From: Polynucleobacter sp.
GTDB lineage: Bacteria; Pseudomonadota; Gammaproteobacteria; Burkholderiales; Burkholderiaceae
DNA: 37,874 bases
Direction of reading: 5' to 3'
NCBI GenBank assembly: GCA_008015455.1
Contig: SSFP01000136.1
Location: 1-37,874, forward strand
Below are positions 26,599 to 37,784 of this stretch, in pieces (within the stretch, counting starts at the first letter, position 1; the number at the start of each line of letters is the position of its first letter). Made by a program: the position numbers and the translations under genes. The notes beneath the pieces were generated by a model. It was not told the DNA's origin and ran no database searches. It worked only from the letters and a program-made list of their open reading frames with translations.

Positions 26599-28455
26599 AT
26601 GAACCGTTACCCGCTGTGGAAGTATATTGTCATCGTAGTTGCCCTTCTTATTGGAGGCATTTACACCATCCCTAACTTTTTTGGGGAGGCTCCAGCTGTA
26701 CAGGTCTCAGCGGGTAAAGCAACAGTCAAAATTGATTTAGCAACACAAGAACGAGTGAGTCAATTACTCACTCAATCAAATATCGATGCCAAAGGCATTC
26801 AGTTTGAGCGCGCTGGCAATAACGGCACGATCAAAATTAGAGTCGCTAATACAGATACTCAACTCAAAGCAAAAGATGTTTTACAAAAAGCCTTAAATCC
26901 TGACAGTAACGATCCTAGTTACGTGGTGGCTTTAAACCTCATTTCTAATACACCTGCATGGTTGCACTCAGTAGGTGCGATGCCGATGTACTTAGGTCTT
27001 GATTTACGTGGAGGAGTGCACTTCTTACTTCAAGTGGATATGCGTGGCGCTCTACAAAAGAAATTAGAAAGCCTAACAACTGATACACGCACCCAATTAC
27101 GCGAAAAATCTCTTCGTCACAATGGGATTGAGCGCCAAAACGATCTGATTACAGTGCGCTTCCCTAACCAAGATGATGCAACTGCCGCAAGACTATTACT
27201 CAACAAAAATTTGCCAGACTTGGATTTCAATGTTGAAAAATCTTCTGACGGTTTTAAGTTGGCGGGCAAATTCAAAGAAAGCGCTCTTAAAGAAGTTCAA
27301 GAGAATGCTGTTAAACAAAATATCACGACGCTTCATAACCGTGTGAACGAGTTAGGTGTTGCAGAACCAGTGATTCAGCAACAAGGACAAGATCGCATCA
27401 TCGTTCAACTGCCTGGTGTTCAAGATACAGCCCGTGCTAAAGATATTATTGGTCGCACAGCCACACTTGAATCTCGCTTAGCAGATCCAGTAAAGACTTA
27501 TCTTTTGTCTGGTGAAGCCCCACCTCCTGGAGCAGATGTTTTTAGAACAGGTGATGGTCGCCAAGTAGTGTTTAAGCGTTCAGTTATTTTTAGCGGTGAT
27601 CGCATCACTAGCGCTTCAGCTGGCTTTGACTCGAACCAACGACCTGCAGTCAACATCACCCTAGATTCAGCTGGTGGTCGCGTGATGCAAGAAGTTACGC
27701 GTGAAAATATCGGCAAGCCAATGGGCATGATTTTGTTTGAAAAGGGTCGTGGCGAAGTACTCACCGTGGCAACCATCCAAAGTGAATTCGGTTCTAAATT
27801 CCAAATCACTGGACAAGCTAGCACTGAAAGCGCTAACGATTTGGCGCTCTTATTAAGAGCTGGTTCCTTAGCAGCTCCAATGGAAATTATTGAAGAGCGC
27901 ACGATTGGTCCAAGCCTTGGCGCAGACAACATTGCCAAAGGGTTCAATTCTGTTATTTACGGCTTTTGCGCAATTGCCATCTTCATGATGGCTTATTACC
28001 TACTATTTGGCTTCTTCTCCGTGATTGCTCTAGCAGTTAACTTATTCTTGTTAGTTGCGATCCTATCCATGCTTCAAGCCACTTTGACCTTGCCAGGTAT
28101 CGCTGCGATGGCATTGGCACTGGGTATGGCGATCGACTCGAACGTTTTGATTAATGAGCGTATTCGTGAGGAACTCCGGGCAGGCGCCACTCCACAAGCG
28201 GCTATTGCAGCAGGTTTTGAGCGTGCATGGGGAACGATTCTTGACTCAAACATCACAACCTTGATTGCTGGCGTTGCTCTTCTTGCTTTTGGCTCTGGCC
28301 CAGTAAGGGGATTTGCGGTTGTTCACAGTTTAGGTATTTTGACCTCCATGTTCTCAGCAGTGTTCTTTGCTAGAGGCGTTGCTAACCTTTGGTATGGTCG
28401 TCAGAAGAAATTACAAAAAATATCGATTGGCCAAGTTTGGCGCCCTACTGAATAA
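26599..28455 (+). CDS. secD: Protein translocase subunit SecD
   Basis: A 618-residue SecD, the proton-driven partner of SecYEG in late protein export. It has an N-terminal transmembrane helix at about residues 8-26, the family motif LGLDLRGGVHFLLQVD with D135, then a large periplasmic domain. A C-terminal block of about five helices begins near residue 450 and contains ALGMAIDSNVLINERIREE, the conserved RND-like stretch of SecD. Length agrees with E. coli SecD (615). secF follows after 14 bases. Confidence 0.96.
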   Translation: MNRYPLWKYIVIVVALLIGGIYTIPNFFGEAPAVQVSAGKATVKIDLATQERVSQLLTQSNIDAKGIQFERAGNNGTIKIRVANTDTQLKAKDVLQKALNPDSNDPSYVVALNLISNTPAWLHSVGAMPMYLGLDLRGGVHFLLQVDMRGALQKKLESLTTDTRTQLREKSLRHNGIERQNDLITVRFPNQDDATAARLLLNKNLPDLDFNVEKSSDGFKLAGKFKESALKEVQENAVKQNITTLHNRVNELGVAEPVIQQQGQDRIIVQLPGVQDTARAKDIIGRTATLESRLADPVKTYLLSGEAPPPGADVFRTGDGRQVVFKRSVIFSGDRITSASAGFDSNQRPAVNITLDSAGGRVMQEVTRENIGKPMGMILFEKGRGEVLTVATIQSEFGSKFQITGQASTESANDLALLLRAGSLAAPMEIIEERTIGPSLGADNIAKGFNSVIYGFCAIAIFMMAYYLLFGFFSVIALAVNLFLLVAILSMLQATLTLPGIAAMALALGMAIDSNVLINERIREELRAGATPQAAIAAGFERAWGTILDSNITTLIAGVALLAFGSGPVRGFAVVHSLGILTSMFSAVFFARGVANLWYGRQKKLQKISIGQVWRPTE

Positions 28456-28469
28456 AAGGATTCAAGACC

Positions 28470-29447
28470 ATGGAATTTTTCCGCATCCGTCGTGACATTC
28501 CCTTTATGCGCCACGCTTTGGCGTTAAACATTGTCTCTGGCTTAACTTTTTTAGCAGCCGTTTTCTTTTTAGCCTACAAAGGCTTGCACTTATCCGTTGA
28601 ATTTACGGGTGGCACCGTGATGGAAACCAGCTATTCACAAGCTGCGCCTTTAGATTCAATTAGAAGTGACTTGAGCAAGCTAGGCTATCAAGATATTCAA
28701 GTTCAGAACTTTGGTAGCTCAAAAGACGTTTTAATTCGCTTACCTATTCAAAAGAATGCTGAAGGACAAACGCTTTCATCAGCAGAGCAAAGTGAGCTTG
28801 TACTTAAAACACTCAAAGCATCGCATGCAGATGTTTCTTTAAAGCGAGTGGAATTTATTGGTCCACAAGTAGGTAAAGAGCTTGCCACCGATGGCTTATT
28901 AGCCCTTTTATTCGTTGTTCTAGGTATCGTCATTTACCTATCTGTTCGATTTGAATGGAAATTTGCGCTAGCAGGCATCATTGCGAACTTGCATGACGTT
29001 GTGATTATTCTTGGCTTCTTTGCTTTCTTCCAATGGGAATTCTCACTTTCAGTTCTTGCGGCTGTTTTAGCTGTTTTAGGCTACTCGGTGAATGAGTCTG
29101 TGGTTATTTTTGACCGTATTCGTGAGAACTTCCGCAAATATAGAAAGATGGATACAGTCGCTGTGATTGATAACGCCATCACAAGCACTACTAGTCGAAC
29201 CATCATCACCCACGGCAGCACGCAAATGATGGTATTAGCCATGTTGCTATTTGGTGGTCCAACGCTTTACTACTTCTCCTTGGCTTTAACGATTGGTATT
29301 TTGTTTGGTATCTACTCATCCGTTTTCGTTGCTGCCGCACTAGCCATGTGGTTTGGCGTGAAACGTGAAGATCTGATCAAAGCTGACAGCAAACCAGTGA
29401 ATGAAAATCAGAAGTCTGATGATCCCAACTTTGGGGCGCAAGTCTAA
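28470..29447 (+). CDS. secF: Protein translocase subunit SecF
   Basis: A 325-residue SecF. The first membrane helix is at about residues 16-37, followed by SVEFTGGTVMETSY, the SecF counterpart of the SecD glycine motif (glutamate in place of the usual aspartate). A short periplasmic domain precedes five C-terminal helices with VLGYSVNESVVIFDRIRENF and STTSRTIITHGSTQ, both highly conserved. It pairs with SecD to form the RND-type channel. The ATG at 28470 is 14 bases after secD. It ends two bases before a bidirectional terminator, which closes the queA-secF operon. Confidence 0.96.
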   Translation: MEFFRIRRDIPFMRHALALNIVSGLTFLAAVFFLAYKGLHLSVEFTGGTVMETSYSQAAPLDSIRSDLSKLGYQDIQVQNFGSSKDVLIRLPIQKNAEGQTLSSAEQSELVLKTLKASHADVSLKRVEFIGPQVGKELATDGLLALLFVVLGIVIYLSVRFEWKFALAGIIANLHDVVIILGFFAFFQWEFSLSVLAAVLAVLGYSVNESVVIFDRIRENFRKYRKMDTVAVIDNAITSTTSRTIITHGSTQMMVLAMLLFGGPTLYYFSLALTIGILFGIYSSVFVAAALAMWFGVKREDLIKADSKPVNENQKSDDPNFGAQV

Positions 29448-29449
29448 TA

Positions 29450-29475
29450 AAAAAGGAGACCAAGGTCTCCTTTTT
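29450..29475. terminator. Bidirectional terminator between secF and aroQ
   Basis: An 11-bp stem pairs AAAAAGGAGAC (29450-29460) with GTCTCCTTTTT (29465-29475) around the tetraloop CAAG. A tracts on one side and T tracts on the other let it act on both strands. It lies two bases after the secF stop. Confidence 0.88.
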
Positions 29476-29493
29476 AGTTTCTGTCGCTAAGTT

Positions 29494-29522
29494 AGCTTAG
29501 AGCCAGTTTTTAGCTCTTAGCT
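29494..29522 (-). repeat. Imperfect stem-loop across the aroQ stop codon
   Basis: AGCTTAGAGC (29494-29503) pairs with GCTCTTAGCT (29513-29522) with one mismatch and a 9-base loop. The aroQ stop (29517-29519) is inside one arm. No T tract follows on the minus strand, so it is not a proper terminator by itself; it may protect the mRNA end ahead of the true terminator at 29450-29475. Confidence 0.4.
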
Positions 29523-29966
29523 TCTAGCAATCAATGCCTCAATCGCCATGCTGTAACCTGAAATACCAAAACCAGCCAAAACACCAACAGCTACAGGCGA
29601 AACATATGATTGGTGACGAAATGCTTCTCGAGCATAAACATTAGAAATATGCACTTCCATCACAGGTAAACCACCAACCCCAGCAATAGCATCATGCAAA
29701 GCAATTGATGTGTGGGTGTAGGCACCAGGATTGAAAACCACGCCCTTGAGTTGTCCCTCTTTGAACTGCTTACCCGCTTCATGAATCTTTTCGATCAATT
29801 CGCCTTCATGATTACTTTGAAAAAACTCGAGTGAATAACCATGCTTTGACGCAGTCGCTAAACACAAAGCCTCTACATCAGCCAATGTTTTATCGCCATA
29901 CTTCTCAGGCTCTCTGGTGCCCAATAGATTGAGATTAGGGCCATTCATCACAAGAATCTTTTTCAT
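29517..29966 (-). CDS. aroQ: 3-dehydroquinate dehydratase, type II
   Basis: A 149-residue type II dehydroquinase, the third step of the shikimate pathway. PNLNLLGTREPEKYG holds the catalytic tyrosine Y23. NPGAYTHTSIALHDA (from about N79) and EVHISN (H106) give the remaining active-site residues, and R117 lies in REAFRHQSY. Length is typical (about 145-150), and the dodecameric family fold is expected. In many betaproteobacteria aroQ precedes accB-accC; here it is followed instead by the secF terminator, so it stands alone. A short AGG ribosome site precedes the ATG. No attenuator like that of aroG is visible. Confidence 0.95.
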   Translation of the reverse strand: MKKILVMNGPNLNLLGTREPEKYGDKTLADVEALCLATASKHGYSLEFFQSNHEGELIEKIHEAGKQFKEGQLKGVVFNPGAYTHTSIALHDAIAGVGGLPVMEVHISNVYAREAFRHQSYVSPVAVGVLAGFGISGYSMAIEALIARS

Positions 29967-30010
29967 CTTTTTGCCTAATTTGATTGAATGAATACCATTC
30001 TACTTGAGTC

Positions 30011-30037
30011 CTAAGGTTTATTTAACTAGAACCTTAG
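30011..30037. repeat. Perfect 8-bp inverted repeat between waaA and aroQ
   Basis: CTAAGGTT (30011-30018) and AACCTTAG (30030-30037) form a perfect inverted repeat with an 11-base spacer. It lies after the waaA stop and about 45 bp upstream of the aroQ start. There is no T tract on either side, so it is weak as a terminator. On the minus strand, a candidate -35 TTAAAT lies in the spacer and a candidate -10 TAGAAT lies 17 bp further on, so an operator role for aroQ is possible. Confidence 0.4.
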
Positions 30038-30046
30038 CGACGTTGG

Positions 30047-32769
<2,723 letters not shown>

Positions 32770-32773
32770 CTAA

Positions 32774-32796
32774 AAAATCACTTAAAACGTGATTTT
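32774..32796. promoter_or_regulatory. 8-bp palindrome in the purB/GST divergent gap
   Basis: AAAATCAC (32774-32781) and GTGATTTT (32789-32796) form a perfect inverted repeat with a 7-base spacer. Read toward purB, the second arm runs into six T and then the purB ribosome site, so it looks like an AT-rich terminator or attenuator in the purB leader. It could equally be a protein operator serving both divergent genes. Confidence 0.45.
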
Positions 32797-32826
32797 AGTC
32801 GTTCTGCGAGAAGAAAACGAAATAGC

Positions 32827-32832
32827 TATACT
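32827..32832 (+). promoter_or_regulatory. Candidate -10 for the GST gene
   Basis: TATACT (five of six consensus positions) ends seven bases before the ATG at 32840, so predicted +1 is 32839. No -35 of quality was found at 16-18 bp. No Shine-Dalgarno sequence precedes the ATG, which fits a near-leaderless message. Confidence 0.35.
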
Positions 32833-32839
32833 TATTCGC

Positions 32840-33451
32840 ATGAAACTCATTGGATCCCTTACCAGCCCTTATGTCCGCAAAGTCCGGATCGTCTTTTCTG
32901 AAAAGAAAATTGAATTACCTCTTGTTTTTGAGAATGTCTGGGAAAAAGACACGCAAATTATGCAAAGCAACCCCCTGGGCAAGGTTCCTTGCTTAATTAT
33001 GGACGATGGTGGTGCGATGTTTGACTCTCGAGTGATTGTTGAATATGCCGACACTCTGAGCCCGGTCAATAAGTTAATACCTCCAGGAGGTAAAGAGAGA
33101 GCAGCCGTTAAAACTTGGGAAGCTTTAGCCGATGGAGTGTTAGATGCATCTATTCTGGCTCGTTTAGAGAAGACTTGGCGCCCAAGTGATGAACAATCTC
33201 AAGCCTGGCATGACCGCCAACTCGAAAAGGTTCACGCCTCTATTCAAGCAATGTCTAAAGGTTTAGGCGATCAAGATTGGTGCTACGGTCAAAAATTTAG
33301 CTTAGCCGACATAGCTGTGGGATGCGCTCTTGGTTATCTTGTTTTTAGATTCCCAGAGCTCAAGTGGCAAAAAGAATATAAGAATCTTCATCAGTTGTAT
33401 TTAAAACTAATGGAGCGCCCTGCCTTTAAAGAATCTCTACCTCCTCAATAG
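32840..33451 (+). CDS. Glutathione S-transferase family protein (YibF-like)
   Basis: A 203-residue GST-fold protein. The N-terminal thioredoxin-like domain begins MKLIGSLTSPYVRKVRIVF and contains NPLGKVPCLI with the cis-proline and the FDSRVIVEYAD glutathione-binding segment. The all-helical C-terminal domain includes FSLADIAVGCALGYL, with the conserved aspartate of the N-capping box. Sequence style is closest to YibF-type GSTs, so substrate and role are unknown. The frame is open upstream to a GTG at 32789, but that lies in the palindrome and adds residues outside the fold, so the ATG at 32840 is used. It is convergent with mnmA; the 40-bp gap between them shows no convincing terminator. Confidence 0.88.
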   Translation: MKLIGSLTSPYVRKVRIVFSEKKIELPLVFENVWEKDTQIMQSNPLGKVPCLIMDDGGAMFDSRVIVEYADTLSPVNKLIPPGGKERAAVKTWEALADGVLDASILARLEKTWRPSDEQSQAWHDRQLEKVHASIQAMSKGLGDQDWCYGQKFSLADIAVGCALGYLVFRFPELKWQKEYKNLHQLYLKLMERPAFKESLPPQ

Positions 33452-33491
33452 ATTTGAGATTAGAGAAAAAGGTAGGACTGAGGAAGGATAT

Positions 33492-34616
33492 TTAGGCGGT
33501 GATGATGCCGCCACCCAAGCATCTTTGGCCATCATACAAAACGGCTGATTGCCCGGGTGTAACAGCCCATTGAGGCTCATCAAAACTCAAGGTGAACTTT
33601 TCTAAATCGATGCCACTTAACTGACACGGCGCATCGACTTGACGATATCTTGTTTTCGCAGTGTAAGAACCTAAAGCCGGTGGCATGTTAGACGTCCAAC
33701 TAATTTGTGATGCCTCTAGCACAGGCTTGAGCAACCAAGAATGATCATGTCCTTGCACGATATATAGTGTGTTGGTTGCCATATCTTTTTTAGCAACAAA
33801 CCATGGATCACCAGTACCATCCTTACTACCCCCCATACCAATGCCCTTGCGCTGCCCTAAGGTGTAAAACGCTAAGCCAATGTGCTGACCAATGACCTGC
33901 CCATCTTCAGTTTTAATAGGTCCTGGTTGATTGGGTAAATAACGATTTAAGAAGTCTCTAAATGGCCTCTCACCAATAAAACAAATACCCGTTGAATCTT
34001 TTTTAGCAGCATTAGGTAAGCCAATACTTTGGGCAATATCTCGCACTAGAGTTTTTCTAATACCCCCCAAAGGGAAAATCACATGCTGAAGTTGTTGTTG
34101 ACTTAAGCGATATAAAAAGTAACTTTGATCTTTGGTGTCATCGACTGCTTTTAAAAGATGTACTTCGCCATCGACCCTTGCAGTTTGAGCATAGTGCCCA
34201 GTTGCAATAGCTTCAGCACCTAAACTCATGGCGTGATCTAAAAATGCCTTAAACTTAATTTCCGCATTGCACAAGACGTCTGGATTAGGGGTGCGCCCCG
34301 CTGAATACTCTCTTAAAAATTCTGCAAATACTCGATCTTTGTATTCATGAGCAAAATTAACAGCTTCAACATCAATCCCAATGAGGTCTGCCACAGAGAC
34401 CACATCCAACCAATCTTGGCGTGATGAACAATATTCGCTATTGTCATCATCTTCCCAGTTCTTCATAAACAAGCCGATGACCTTGTAGCCTTGTTGTTTC
34501 AGAATCCAAGCAGCAACCGATGAGTCAACGCCACCAGACATGCCAATCACGACTGTTGCTGGTGGCAGCACAGGTGCAGATTGCAAAAAGCTCGTATCAA
34601 TTAGTGGAATTGCCAT
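33492..34616 (-). CDS. mnmA: tRNA-specific 2-thiouridylase MnmA
   Basis: A 374-residue MnmA that thiolates U34 of Lys, Glu and Gln tRNAs. The PP-loop ATP motif is [13 protein letters not shown]. The two catalytic cysteines are in [12 protein letters not shown] and [15 protein letters not shown] and [11 protein letters not shown] are further family blocks. The frame can be extended to a TTG at 34643, but the ATG at 34616 (MAIPLIDTS) is preferred. There is no clear ribosome site. Length matches the family (about 360-375). It diverges from pntAA across a 153-bp gap that carries repeated AAGGGTTA motifs. Confidence 0.95.
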   Translation of the reverse strand: MAIPLIDTSFLQSAPVLPPATVVIGMSGGVDSSVAAWILKQQGYKVIGLFMKNWEDDDNSEYCSSRQDWLDVVSVADLIGIDVEAVNFAHEYKDRVFAEFLREYSAGRTPNPDVLCNAEIKFKAFLDHAMSLGAEAIATGHYAQTARVDGEVHLLKAVDDTKDQSYFLYRLSQQQLQHVIFPLGGIRKTLVRDIAQSIGLPNAAKKDSTGICFIGERPFRDFLNRYLPNQPGPIKTEDGQVIGQHIGLAFYTLGQRKGIGMGGSKDGTGDPWFVAKKDMATNTLYIVQGHDHSWLLKPVLEASQISWTSNMPPALGSYTAKTRYRQVDAPCQLSGIDLEKFTLSFDEPQWAVTPGQSAVLYDGQRCLGGGIITA

Positions 34617-34769
34617 AAGTGTATTTAATGCTGAATAACCCAATTAGATTAAAGCTGTAACCAATACTCTTAAATCACTCATTATTTAACAAATAAGGGT
34701 TAAAAAGGGTTAGAAAATCACCAAAATTATAGTAATCTTAACCCTTTATATAACAACAGGGAGAAACCC
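34617..34769. promoter_or_regulatory. mnmA/pntAA divergent region with repeated AAGGGTTA motifs
   Basis: This AT-rich gap holds AAGGGTTA at 34695-34702 and 34705-34712, exactly 10 bp apart, and its inverse TAACCCTT at 34739-34746. The 10-bp step puts the two direct copies on the same helix face, as expected for a protein operator. The second copy and the inverted copy could also form a hairpin. A candidate -10 TATAGT lies at 34728-34733 without a good -35. The pntAA ribosome site GGGAG follows at about 34760. Confidence 0.4.
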
Positions 34770-35903
34770 ATGCGCATTGGCGTGCCCTTAGAAACTCAGG
34801 CGAACGAAACGCGCGTTGCTGCTACCCCTGAAACAGTGAAGAAATTCATTGGTCAGGGTCATACAGTGATCGTTCAAAGCGGCGCTGGTATTAGTAGCAG
34901 TCAACCAGATTCAGCTTATGAAGCAGTCGGCGCAACCATTGGTTCAGTTGGTGATGCATTAGGTGCTGATTTAGTTCTTAAAGTTAGAGCACCATCAGCA
35001 AGCGAATTATCCCAAATGCAAAACAATGCCGTTTTGCTAGGCATGCTCGATCCATTTGATAACGCCAACAATGCTGCGATGGCCGCCAAAGGTATTACTG
35101 CCTTTGCGCTTGAAGCAGCTCCTCGCACAACTCGCGCTCAGAGCTTAGACGTCTTATCTTCTCAAGCCAATATTGCAGGCTACAAAGCGGTGATGGTGGC
35201 AGCTAATGAATATCAACGTTTCATGCCGATGCTCATGACTGCTGCAGGTACCGTTAAAGCAGCCCGCGTATTAATTTTAGGTGCAGGTGTTGCTGGTCTT
35301 CAAGCTATTGCAACAGCTAAGCGCTTGGGTGCTGTGATTGAAGCATCTGATGTGCGCCCTGCTGCTAAAGAACAAATTGAGTCTTTAGGTGCCAAGTTTG
35401 TTGATGTTCCTTATGAAACTGATGAAGAGCGAGAAATCGCTCAAGGTGTTGGAGGCTATGCGCGTCCTATGCCTGCATCATGGATGCAACGTCAAGCTGC
35501 CCTAGTCGCTGAACGCGCCAAGCAAGCTGATATTGTTATTACAACAGCTCTGATTCCAGGTCGTAAGGCACCAACACTTCTTCATGCTGAAACAGTTGAG
35601 CAAATGAAACCAGGCTCAGTCGTGATTGACTTAGCTGCTGGCAAAGGTGAAAACGGTGCTGGTAACTGTCCGCTAACTGAAGCAGATAAAGTAGTTGTGA
35701 AGCATGGTGTTAAGTTAGTGGGATACACCAACTTAGCCAGCATGGTCGCAGCAGATGCATCAGCTCTTTATGCGCGCAACTTACTAGACTTCATGAAATT
35801 AATTATCAACAAGGAAGCTCAATTAGCGATCCCGACTGATGATGACATCGTGACTGCTTGCTTAATGTGTCAAAACGGGCAAGTTCTTCGCCAGAACGCC
35901 TAA
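34770..35903 (+). CDS. pntAA: NAD(P) transhydrogenase subunit alpha part 1 (PntAA)
   Basis: A 377-residue soluble domain I of the proton-translocating transhydrogenase, binding NAD(H). It starts MRIGVPLETQANETRVAATP, the AlaDH/PNT N-domain. RAPSASEL and RTTRAQSLDVLSSQANIAGY contain conserved nucleotide-site residues, and the Rossmann motif GAGVAGLQA is at 171-179, ending in the EASDVRP loop. The membrane part found in one-piece E. coli PntA is absent because it is encoded by the next gene. A GGGAG ribosome site precedes the ATG. Regulation may involve the AAGGGTTA repeats upstream. Confidence 0.95.
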   Translation: MRIGVPLETQANETRVAATPETVKKFIGQGHTVIVQSGAGISSSQPDSAYEAVGATIGSVGDALGADLVLKVRAPSASELSQMQNNAVLLGMLDPFDNANNAAMAAKGITAFALEAAPRTTRAQSLDVLSSQANIAGYKAVMVAANEYQRFMPMLMTAAGTVKAARVLILGAGVAGLQAIATAKRLGAVIEASDVRPAAKEQIESLGAKFVDVPYETDEEREIAQGVGGYARPMPASWMQRQAALVAERAKQADIVITTALIPGRKAPTLLHAETVEQMKPGSVVIDLAAGKGENGAGNCPLTEADKVVVKHGVKLVGYTNLASMVAADASALYARNLLDFMKLIINKEAQLAIPTDDDIVTACLMCQNGQVLRQNA

Positions 35904-35920
35904 GGCTTAAAAGGAAAATC

Positions 35921-36235
35921 ATGGACGCTATTAGCCCAACAATTTATAACCTGATTATTTTCGTGCTAGCCATCTACGTGGGATACCATGTGGTTTGGAA
36001 CGTTACTCCAGCACTTCACACGCCATTAATGGCTGTGACCAATGCTATTTCAGCCATCATCATCGTGGGCGCCATGCTTGCAGCGGCTCTCACTGAAGGA
36101 ACTCTCGGTAAATCAATGGGTACGATTGCTGTCGCCCTTGCTGCCGTGAATGTCTTTGGTGGCTTTTTAGTGACTCGACGCATGCTTGAAATGTTCAAGA
36201 AAAAAGATAAAAAAACTAAAGGAGAAACAGCATGA
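35921..36235 (+). CDS. pntAB: NAD(P) transhydrogenase subunit alpha part 2 (PntAB)
   Basis: A 104-residue membrane subunit with three hydrophobic helices (about residues 8-28, 36-56 and 62-82) and a lysine-rich C-terminus (MFKKKDKKTKG). It corresponds to the start of membrane domain II. The segment HTPLMAVTNAISAIIIVGA is the conserved signature. The frame is open upstream to 35858 within pntAA, but the ATG at 35921, preceded by AAAAGGAAA, gives the normal PntAB length. Its stop overlaps pntB by four bases. Confidence 0.95.
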   Translation: MDAISPTIYNLIIFVLAIYVGYHVVWNVTPALHTPLMAVTNAISAIIIVGAMLAAALTEGTLGKSMGTIAVALAAVNVFGGFLVTRRMLEMFKKKDKKTKGETA

Positions 36236-37674
36236 GCTTAAATCTCGTCACACTTCTCTACTTAGTTGCCTCTATTTGCTTTATTCAGGCATTAAAAGGT
36301 TTATCGCACCCAACCACATCTATCAAAGGTAATCTCTTTGGTATGACAGGCATGGCTATTGCGATTGCCACAACTGTTGGCTTAGTCATGATGCTAGCTC
36401 AAGAGTCTGCTGTCACTGGCATGACTTATGTTTTAGCTGGTTTAGTAATTGGTGGTGGCGCAGGCGCCATCATGGCTAAACGCGTTGAAATGACAAAGAT
36501 GCCAGAACTTGTTGCGTTCATGCACAGCATGATTGGTTTAGCAGCGGTATGTATTGCTGTTGCTGCAGTTGCAGAGCCTCACGCATTTGGTATTGCCGCT
36601 GCAGGTCAACCGATTCCATTTGGTAATCGCTTAGAGTTATTTATTGGTACTTTTGTTGGTGCCATTACATTCTCTGGCTCAGTGATTGCCTTTGGTAAGT
36701 TGTCTGGCAAATACAAATTCCGCCTCTTCCAAGGCGCACCAGTTACCTTCCCTGGTCAGCACTTATTGAATCTTGCTCTAGCCATTGTGATGGTTGGTTG
36801 CGGTGTGATGTTTGCCATCGCTCCAGGCGCTGAACCAGCATGGAACTACTTCGTAGTCATGACAGTGGTAGCGTTCATTTTGGGTGTTCTCATCATTATT
36901 CCAATTGGTGGCGCTGATATGCCAGTGGTTGTTTCAATGTTGAACTCATACTCAGGATGGGCTGCTGCTGGTATTGGTTTCTCACTTAACAATTCAATGT
37001 TGATTGTTGCTGGTTCACTCGTTGGATCATCAGGCGCCATCCTGTCTTACATTATGTGTAAGGCGATGAACCGTTCATTCTTCAACGTGATCTTAGGTGG
37101 CTTTGGTGGTGATGCAGCTAGCGCAGCAGCTGGTGGCTCTCAAGAGCAACGCAATGTGAAATCCGGCTCTGCTGATGATGCAGCATTCTTGATGACCAAT
37201 GCAGAAACTGTGATCATTGTTCCTGGCTATGGTTTAGCTGTGGCTCGTGCTCAACACGCTCTGAAAGAATTAACAGAGAAATTAACGCATGCAGGCGTCA
37301 CTGTTAAATACGCGATTCACCCAGTAGCAGGTCGTATGCCAGGTCATATGAACGTTCTTTTAGCTGAAGCTGAAGTTCCATACGATCAAGTATTCGAAAT
37401 GGAAGATATCAATAGCGAATTCGGTCAAGCAGACGTCGTGTTGATCCTTGGTGCTAACGACGTGGTTAACCCTGCCGCTAGAACGCCAGGTAGCCCCATC
37501 TTTGGCATGCCAATTCTTGAAGCCTACAAAGCAAAAACTGTCATTGTTAATAAACGTTCAATGGCTTCTGGTTATGCTGGTCTAGATAACGAGTTGTTCT
37601 ATATGGACAAGACCATGATGGTCTTCGGAGACGCCAAGAAGGTGATTGAAGACATGGTGAAAGCTGTGGAGTAA
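36232..37674 (+). CDS. pntB: NAD(P) transhydrogenase subunit beta
   Basis: A 480-residue beta subunit. The first about 270 residues form a multi-helix membrane domain with the proton path (MLNSYSGWAAAGIGFSLNN). The C-terminal domain III binds NADP(H): VPGYGLAVARAQHALKEL, HPVAGRMPGHMNVLLAEA, LGANDVVNPAARTPGSPIFG and VNKRSMASGYAG are all intact. The enzyme couples proton entry to NADPH formation, complementing nadK at the other end of the window. ATG overlaps the pntAB stop (ATGA). A terminator follows 19 bases after the stop. Confidence 0.96.
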   Translation: MSLNLVTLLYLVASICFIQALKGLSHPTTSIKGNLFGMTGMAIAIATTVGLVMMLAQESAVTGMTYVLAGLVIGGGAGAIMAKRVEMTKMPELVAFMHSMIGLAAVCIAVAAVAEPHAFGIAAAGQPIPFGNRLELFIGTFVGAITFSGSVIAFGKLSGKYKFRLFQGAPVTFPGQHLLNLALAIVMVGCGVMFAIAPGAEPAWNYFVVMTVVAFILGVLIIIPIGGADMPVVVSMLNSYSGWAAAGIGFSLNNSMLIVAGSLVGSSGAILSYIMCKAMNRSFFNVILGGFGGDAASAAAGGSQEQRNVKSGSADDAAFLMTNAETVIIVPGYGLAVARAQHALKELTEKLTHAGVTVKYAIHPVAGRMPGHMNVLLAEAEVPYDQVFEMEDINSEFGQADVVLILGANDVVNPAARTPGSPIFGMPILEAYKAKTVIVNKRSMASGYAGLDNELFYMDKTMMVFGDAKKVIEDMVKAVE

Positions 37675-37693
37675 TCACAGCAAACCCATAGAG

Positions 37694-37715
37694 AACCGCC
37701 TTCGGGCGGTTTTTT
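37694..37715 (+). terminator. Intrinsic terminator after pntB
   Basis: A 7-bp stem AACCGCC (37694-37700) with GGCGGTT (37705-37711) closes a TTCG tetraloop, and the T run extends to 37715. This is a textbook strong terminator ending the pnt operon. Confidence 0.93.
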
Positions 37716-37784
37716 ATTGCCCTGAAAGATCGTTTGTCCTAATGCTGCCCCAATGAATCTTTTATTTTTAAGTATGATCGCATC

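Noticed and set aside
27498-27947. 149-codon open frame antisense to secD
   Set aside because: It is a shadow of the conserved secD reading frame; composition is odd, no family motif and no ribosome site.
33452-33491. Possible terminator between the GST gene and mnmA
   Set aside because: No stem with a T tract could be built; only weak purine-rich similarity is present.
34617-34643. Upstream TTG extension of mnmA
   Set aside because: TTG starts are rare and the ATG at 34616 gives a normal MnmA length.
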